A stretch of 64,000 nt of DNA, taken from NCBI GenBank assembly GCA_011037195.1, contig JAAEAF010008042.1, positions 1-64,000 of the forward strand. The letters run 5' to 3'. Below the pieces are notes generated by a model. That model searched no databases and was not told where the DNA came from. It worked only from the letters and a program-made list of their open reading frames with translations. The position numbers and the translations under genes are program-made. The stretch comes from Triatoma infestans (Eukaryota; Arthropoda; Insecta; Hemiptera; Reduviidae). Shown piece after piece: positions 58,322 through 64,000 of this stretch (positions are counted from its first letter, which is position 1; the number at the start of each line of letters is the position of its first letter).

Positions 58322-58597
58322 AACACAGGCCCGACCGAGAGAAAAAAGGCCCTCTCTGGTACTCTCCCATTTAAGCAGGCTAGTGTGGGGACCTTTATAT
58401 AAGCCAGTGAGAGATCTAGTCATCTATCTATCTATCAGATTCAGCCATACATTGCATCGTGTCATATCTCTACTCCCACCTTTTATTTTATAAAATCATT
58501 ACAAGTCCAGTGCAGTATGTGTAAACGGCTATATTATAACAGTGACTTCATATCTCGTCTAATTAATCTAACCTAATTTCTCTCCTCGTCAACTCCA
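58322..58597 (+). repeat. LTR-like copy 2
   Basis: Direct repeat of copy 1 from 'aacacaggcccg' to 'gtcaactcca'; 5'-truncated. A TATATAA box is at about 58398-58404. Confidence 0.6.
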
Positions 58598-58639
58598 ATA
58601 TATACTCCTAAAGAATAACAACTACTGGGATTAGAACAA

Positions 58640-58930
58640 AAGCCCAGGCCCAGGTTTTAATCATTTAAGTTTCACCACAGACCCAAACCTTAAAAGGACA
58701 TAGCTTAAGATCCTCTACCGATATTCTATTCCGGCCGAAGGTCCTAAACCTAATCTCCTCACAGCCCAAACAATCCGTCATCAAATGCATGGGTGTTTCC
58801 TCCTCCGTCTCACAAATTCTACAAAAGGGGTCAGGCATGAATCCCATTGTATAGAGATGTCTCCTTAAGCGACAATGCCCAGTGAGGAAGCCAACCAGAT
58901 GCCTGAGAGAGGTCTGTGAAGGACATCGAA
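58640..58930 (-). pseudogene. LINE ORF2 C-terminus with intact CCHC finger
   Basis: The minus strand is uninterrupted here: SQTSLRHLVGFLTGHCRLRR, HLYTMGFMPDPF, the finger CRICETEEETPMHLMTDC (C-x2-C-x8-H-x4-C), then EEIRFRTFGRNRISVEDL, ending at a stop near 58665. This is the terminal segment of an RNase H-bearing jockey/R1-like LINE and is better preserved than the relatives at 4780-4930 and 31660-32240. The RT and RNase H are absent, so it is truncated. Confidence 0.75.
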
Positions 58931-58989
58931 TCCCGCTACTCTTTTAGCCTTACACTAACCTTTTTTCCTTCCCATTCTTGTTTACTGTA

Positions 58990-59515
58990 AAGTCCTGACA
59001 GTATCTTATGCTTTGAATTAATACACCAATGAATCATGAATGTAACTCTCATGTGAACATTCGCTAACTCTTATTCCCTACAAAAAACCCACTGCAAAAT
59101 TATTGCGATAACATAAAATTCTGCGACTTTTATTTCTTTTGTACTAGAGGTTATACAGTTCAGATCATCAGAACTCAGCTTTTCAAAAATATCTAAGACG
59201 AATACAGCACTACAACTAACTCTTTATATTATATTGTATTGATTAAGACAGAATAGAAATTACTATTTTAAAATATATGATTTATGATAATATAACCATT
59301 TTCGTTTTTTTTTTTAAAAAAAAAATGTATTCACTTTAATTACATCATATTGAATTGTAAAACAGGTTGCTAAGGATGGATGCAAAGTAACCAAAGAATA
59401 TAATAAAGGAAAATTCGAAAAAATAAAAAAATATAAAAACATCAAATACTGTTACACAATTTTCAAGTCAAATATTACCACTCCCTCATTCACTCTCTCC
59501 CACTCACTCTCTCTT

Positions 59516-59573
<58 letters not shown>

Positions 59574-60980
59574 AAACACAGTGATACAACGATTGTTACA
59601 GTTATTTTAACAATCAGCATTTTATGTTATAAAGGCGGAGAGGAGGGTAATGGCGACGGCAAAGCGAGGAATGAGGATTTTTTTATACATTTTCCTTTAT
59701 TATTTGCCGCACGCTCTTTAACGATCTTTCTCTATTTTCTCTTTTTAACGTTGAAAAAAGAAAATAAAATATTATAATAAAAATTCAATTGGAAATTCAT
59801 TTCAATTGAAACCTTTTAAAAATGTAACGTTTATTTGAATATATATAATATTATATTATATTATTTCTTCTTCTTTGTTTTTTTTCTTTAATCCTTTGTT
59901 TATTGTTTTTAATAAAATAAAGTGTATATAATTTCTTTTCAATTTTCAATTAATTTATTTTCTTTTTTTCCTCACAGATGGCAGTGGCGGAGGAAGTAAT
60001 TGGATTGAGCCAGTATTCACTACACCGCTATTGTTTGCTTGGCTTTCTGTGAGGCTGTGAGCTCTACATTGTTAGGTAATTAGAATGTGTGTTTTAAATC
60101 AGCTGGGCTGAATTAAACACCTATCCTATTCTATTGTAGTACTTAAAGGGCCTCCCTAGGAATGGGCCTATTGTACTTACCAAATTCTCATCAGCCTTGT
60201 CTTATTAATGAATCATTTGTCATACGGTTGTATCCGCCATCTCACCCGTTAGATAGAACAATATGGGAACAATCAAGTATGAGATAGCAAAGTAATTATG
60301 TTTAACTTGACCAAAGGTCAAAGATCAAAAGATCACAAGGGGGGAAAAGCTTTGGTAATAAGACTTTGACGTTCTTACGGTGCAGATATCGATTCCGGGA
60401 AATTCAACAAAATGGAAAGAATTGCCCTACAAAAATTGTATGGAAATTCTCGGAAGAGAGAGAAACGAAACCCACGACCTACTTATTCAACAAGTTTAAT
60501 TGCAACTGTTGAAAATATTACTGCAAGTAATAGAAAAAGAAAAAACTTTACAGCACATGAAGATCGAGTACAGTAAGGGGGAGAAGGCATCCGATCCGGT
60601 ATTCCTGGAACATTGGTGAACACTGTTGAGTACAGTTAAGTAACTGTTTTAAAACTGGTCAAAGACACTTCTGAAACTGATCAATGACCCTTCTTAGATT
60701 TCATTATAACTCCCGTAAAACTTGTTGATGACTGTGACTGTTAAGACGGTGGCCGACATCCTGGCAAGTTAAGGCACTTCATATTCTTTTTTGTGGAGCA
60801 TGAACCCCCATTTTTTTGTGTGTGGGATAAAGGACCAGTTTCCTCGAGAAGAGCTCAGAAATGAGGAGGAAGTGAACGAAGCACAGCTCTGGCAAATGCC
60901 TCCCAGGATTGAAGACCTGTCTATAAAATGATAACCTGTATAAAACCAGAAAAAATCTCAAGCATGCATCAATCTTCATA
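58990..60980. other. Non-coding stretch
   Basis: A long (TC)n/(TA)n compound microsatellite is at 59494-59574. The remainder has no recognisable gene. The segment 59975-60760 is slightly less A/T-rich but encodes nothing I can assign. Confidence 0.45.
59494..59574. repeat. (TC)n(TA)n compound microsatellite
   Basis: Imperfect TC repeats run into about eleven TA units. Direct observation. Confidence 0.9.
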
Positions 60981-60984
60981 AAAA

Positions 60985-61960
60985 AAATCTGGTGTGAAAC
61001 ACTCACACAACTTTCTCTTACTCCAGTTCTCAAAATTATAATTGACAAATTTTATAGTTAGTGTACCAAATTTTATTGAAATTCGTCGAAAATTGAAAAA
61101 ACAGTTCAGTAAAAGTGCACTTCCGGTTTACTAATTTTCTTAAAACTCGGAATTTGGTCATCTATTTATTTCTAATTAATTTTGTTTGGATGATAGAATT
61201 GTATAATCAACTATGACAGCAAATTTAAAGAAAGCTGTAACCCCACCCCTTCCCTAAAAGTGCCCTTAAATGAATTTTCCCAGACAGACAAGTTTAAAAT
61301 AAAAGATGTAGATCTTTGCATGTTTAGTTTATATACAAAGTTTCAAAAAAATCGTCGGAGCTATTTTTGAGAAAATCGCGTAAAAAGTGAAAAAATCATT
61401 TAGTAAAGTGGTTAAAACAACGCACTTCCGGTTATCCGATTTTTTTCAAACTCGGAACTTCAACAACATATTTGATTCTAATTAACATTATTAAGAAGAC
61501 AGAATTGTCTAATAAACTGAAATAGCAGTTAAGATGAAACCCAGCTCCACACCTCCCCCAGAAGTGCCCTTAAATGAATTTTTCCCGGAGAAATGTTTCA
61601 AATAAAACTTGTAGCCCTTTGTATGTGTAGTTGATACCCCAAGTTTAAAGAAAATCGTCTGAGCCATTTTTGAGAAAATCGCAAAAAAGTATACAATGCA
61701 ACTTGGAAGTGGTACTTCTGGTTGAGGAATTTTGACAGATAACGTTGTGTCCCCATGGTGAGACCCTAATGGAATATCAATTTTCAACTTTTGCGTTTTT
61801 TTTTAGCTATCCTGTTCACAACACACACACCACACAACCCATTTGCTAAAACCACTTTTTTGGAATCAGGGGACCTCAAAACGGATATTTCCGGTGAAAA
61901 CTCGATATCGAAAATTTGACACGATTACAATACCTCCTCTTACTAGGAGTAAGAGAAAGT
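60985..61960 (-). repeat. Dispersed repeat family, long tandem-module copy
   Basis: It starts 'gtgtgaaacactcacacaactttctcttactc' and ends 'aaactcgatatcgaaaatttgacacgattacaatacctcctcttac'. 'cacttccggt' blocks lie near 61115, 61420 and 61715. Segment by segment it parallels 46600-47450 and adds the outer ends missing there, so it is the most complete copy in the window and the best guide to family boundaries. Confidence 0.75.
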
Positions 61961-62855
61961 ACTGTGAGGTACGGCATCTCTCATATCTATGGTGCTCACC
62001 TATCCTACCATAGTAGGACAGACGGCCAGAAGTAGTGTATTTTTCGTATTTTATTTCTTGAATAAATGAGAATGTCTTTATTTTGAAAAATAACATTTTT
62101 TTTGTAGATAATAGAAGTTGACATGTGTTTTATAAGCATTACCTCTTTAATATATCTCCTACACTTTGATGCAGGGCATAACTTTGAAATGTGCGTCATC
62201 TCTCCTAGCTGTACTCTAATATGTAAATTGTGCTTTAAAATGCAGCAAATAAAGAGCTTTATAATATGTACATATAATTGTATATAAGTATATAATTTCC
62301 CTCCTTGGTATTCTTATACCAGTCTATTTTCTTATGTTTGCCATACAGACTATCTATAACCATAAAGAACTAATTTATGGCTTTAATGGGCCCCCTAAGA
62401 GACATCGCCCGACCAAACGAGACTTGTTTATAAATCAAACTATAGTCGGAGATAGTAAATTACTATCAACTTATTTCCGATAATTTGTCAAAATATAAAT
62501 ATGCGTTGTTGACTTTATTACTTGTGTTCCTCTAGATGCAATGTCCTTGGCATTCTTTTACATTTTTTTTATTTCTTGTACAAGATTAGCAAACATTTCA
62601 TTCTAGCAATATAATAAATTATTTTTTCCGTTTTTGACTAACTTTTCTCTTTTTTATTGTTTATTAAATTTATTGACTGAAGTCACGAACCATGACTTCA
62701 TAAATTTGAAAAAGTTTTGAATCTTTAAAAAACAAAAAACAGCTGATATATAAATCATTCACAGATCTATTTCTTACTATAATTTTATTGGATACATTTT
62801 TCTTTTTCAAAGGTGGAGATGATTATACATACTTGTTCACTTGGATACCTTATAA
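61960..62855. other. A+T-rich non-coding stretch
   Basis: I see nothing in it. Confidence 0.45.
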
Positions 62856-62859
62856 TGTG

Positions 62860-63260
62860 ATAAGGATGGTAGTTTCAGACCACCAAGCATTGAAAATCTA
62901 AAGAAAATTGAGGGTCTCTTTTCAAGAAAATCCAAAAGAACTCAGAAATCTATTCTGTGAAGGTACATTTCCGGTTAACCGATTTCCCCTTCGCCCCCAA
63001 ATTACGAATTCTAGCAATACTTTCAAGATACGCTAATTATTACATGGATTGCAGAATAATAAATTGCACAGAATTGGCACTTTAATGGGAAACTTTACAT
63101 TGCTGCCTTCCCAGAACTCGCTAAATATTATCAGTTTTCTTGGAAAAAAAGATTGCCAAGTGGTGGGTAGTTATATGCCTGGATAATATTAACAAATTTT
63201 ACAGAAAATCTATAGAACCGTTTTAAGAGAAAAGTAGTGAAAAAAACTGGATTTTCAGTC
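62860..63260. repeat. Dispersed repeat family copy
   Basis: 'tctgtgaaggtacatttccggttaaccgatttcc', 'attgcacagaattggcactttaatgggaaac' and 'gaaccgttttaagagaaaagtag' are family modules in the usual order. Confidence 0.6.
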
Positions 63261-63604
63261 TCAACGTTCTCAACGTTTACTCCTCTCGTCCCTGTAAGAG
63301 CTAGCTCCAGATGAAGTGGACCAATGGTATCCGAAACTTAGAGCAACAAAGAATTCTTTTTCTTTAAAAACTCCTCTGGCCATTGCTGTACAAACATCTC
63401 TTTGTGAAAAAACCTTTTCAATAAAAGAGTATGTGCAGTTGTGGTTTCTAACGAAACCTATATTTTTTGTGGGGGGTATTAAAGGATACCTGGTGATATC
63501 TTTCAGTATATTTTTACCTAGATAATCTTAAGGTCTACAACAACCTAAAGGATGACTGAGAATATCTTGAAGTGTTCGGGACTGTAATAACCTGCAAATA
63601 TGGT

Positions 63605-63870
63605 TTCATCGCTTTCACTAGTTGGTCTATTGGCTAGCGCCCTCTCCTTTGGCGCGAGAATTCAGCGTTCAATTCCCATGAGGGCCCCCACAGCAACGTG
63701 TCAAAAAGAGGGGAGGATCTACAGTTGGTAGCGCACCTTGATAGCAAAGGACTGAACTAAAACGGCGAGGGTTCTGCGGCGTAGTTATTATATGTCCTAT
63801 CCACAAATAAAAATCGCCGTTTGGCAAATTTTGGTCCCTTCATAGGCCTGTTGCAGCATTGGTTTAATTA
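63605..63870 (+). repeat. tRNA-derived SINE, copy 2 (plus orientation)
   Basis: Head: 'agttggtctattggctagcgc' (A-box type) and 'gcgttcaattccc' (fits the B-box consensus GTTCRANYCC). Body: 'gaggatctacagttggtagcgcacc'. Tail: 'tggtcccttcataggcctgttgcagc'. Same order as the copy at 39255-39515. SINEs are transcribed by RNA polymerase III from these boxes and need a partner LINE to move; the partner is not identified here. Confidence 0.65.
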
Positions 63871-64000
63871 AAAGACAGGAATCTCTAATTTCTTACAGTA
63901 TTAGAGAAGCCCCATTGAACGGAATCGGTATTCCGACTCGTAGACTGAGATCTCCAAGTTTTTCCCCCAAAATTAAGGTAACATAAATATAAAAGGTTAA

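Larger units (their letters stand above)
57956..58597 (+). mobile_element. Miniature LTR element (TRIM-like) or recombination remnant
   Basis: Two direct copies of an LTR-like sequence (57956-58254 and 58322-58597) share 'gaaaaaaggccctctctggtactctc', a 'tatataagccagtgaga' TATA region, (CTAT)n, 'tgtcatatctctactcccacc' and 'cttcatatctcgtctaattaatc'. Between them are only about 67 bp, starting with 'ttataa' and then TGGTGGCAGCG (58261-58271), a typical primer-binding site. The second copy lacks the first 15 or so bases. A short internal region with a PBS and no coding capacity is the TRIM plan; a deletion product of a longer element fits as well. Confidence 0.65.

Overview
The window looks like non-genic, repeat-rich DNA from an animal nuclear genome, probably an invertebrate. 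It is strongly A+T-rich, full of dinucleotide and trinucleotide microsatellites, and packed with decayed metazoan mobile elements: LINEs of several clades, tRNA-derived SINEs, MITE-like inverted-repeat elements, a pogo-like DNA transposon and LTR elements. I found no convincing host protein-coding gene, no rRNA and no intact tRNA. The species cannot be named from the sequence alone.

Layout. Positions 1-17.8 kb hold copies of a dispersed repeat marked by a 'cttccggttaaccgattttctt'-type motif, a TAA-flanked MITE candidate (7191-7905), and minus-strand LINE remnants (about 4.8, 8.7-9.3, 10.8-12.0 and 14.5-15.1 kb). Positions 17836-20597 form one large palindromic element with 4-bp flanking repeats and two convergent LTR-like promoter blocks. 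Positions 22846-29816 hold a nested pair: an older LTR-like sequence split by a young, nearly complete Gypsy/Metaviridae-type LTR retrotransposon at 23118-29761. Positions 30-45 kb carry more LINE debris, a SINE, an 822-bp inverted-repeat element and a solo-LTR-like sequence. Positions 46-64 kb contain a long tandem-module version of the dispersed repeat, a hammerhead-like RNA motif (48427-48466), a 1.15-kb pogo-like transposon derivative with TA flanks and a zinc-finger C-terminus (52684-53836), a miniature LTR pair with a primer-binding site between the repeats (57956-58597), LINE remnants, and a second, oppositely oriented SINE copy.

The standout is the Gypsy element. Its LTRs differ by only about six substitutions and two small indels, the 4-bp target duplication is visible, and the order is LTR, primer-binding site, gag, protease, RT, RNase H, integrase, polypurine tract, LTR. 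Two domains are unexpected. Gag starts with a SAP-like DNA-binding helix-extended-loop-helix. The integrase frame does not stop after the GPY/F module but runs on into about 145 residues that match the TARG1/OARD1-type macrodomain (ADP-ribosyl-glutamate/DNA hydrolase), with both catalytic positions (Lys and Asp) in place. A retroelement that appears to have captured an ADP-ribosylhydrolase at the Pol C-terminus is the best candidate here for an undescribed system. This copy itself is broken by one frame disruption in gag and one in the integrase zinc finger, so functional relatives must be sought elsewhere in the genome.
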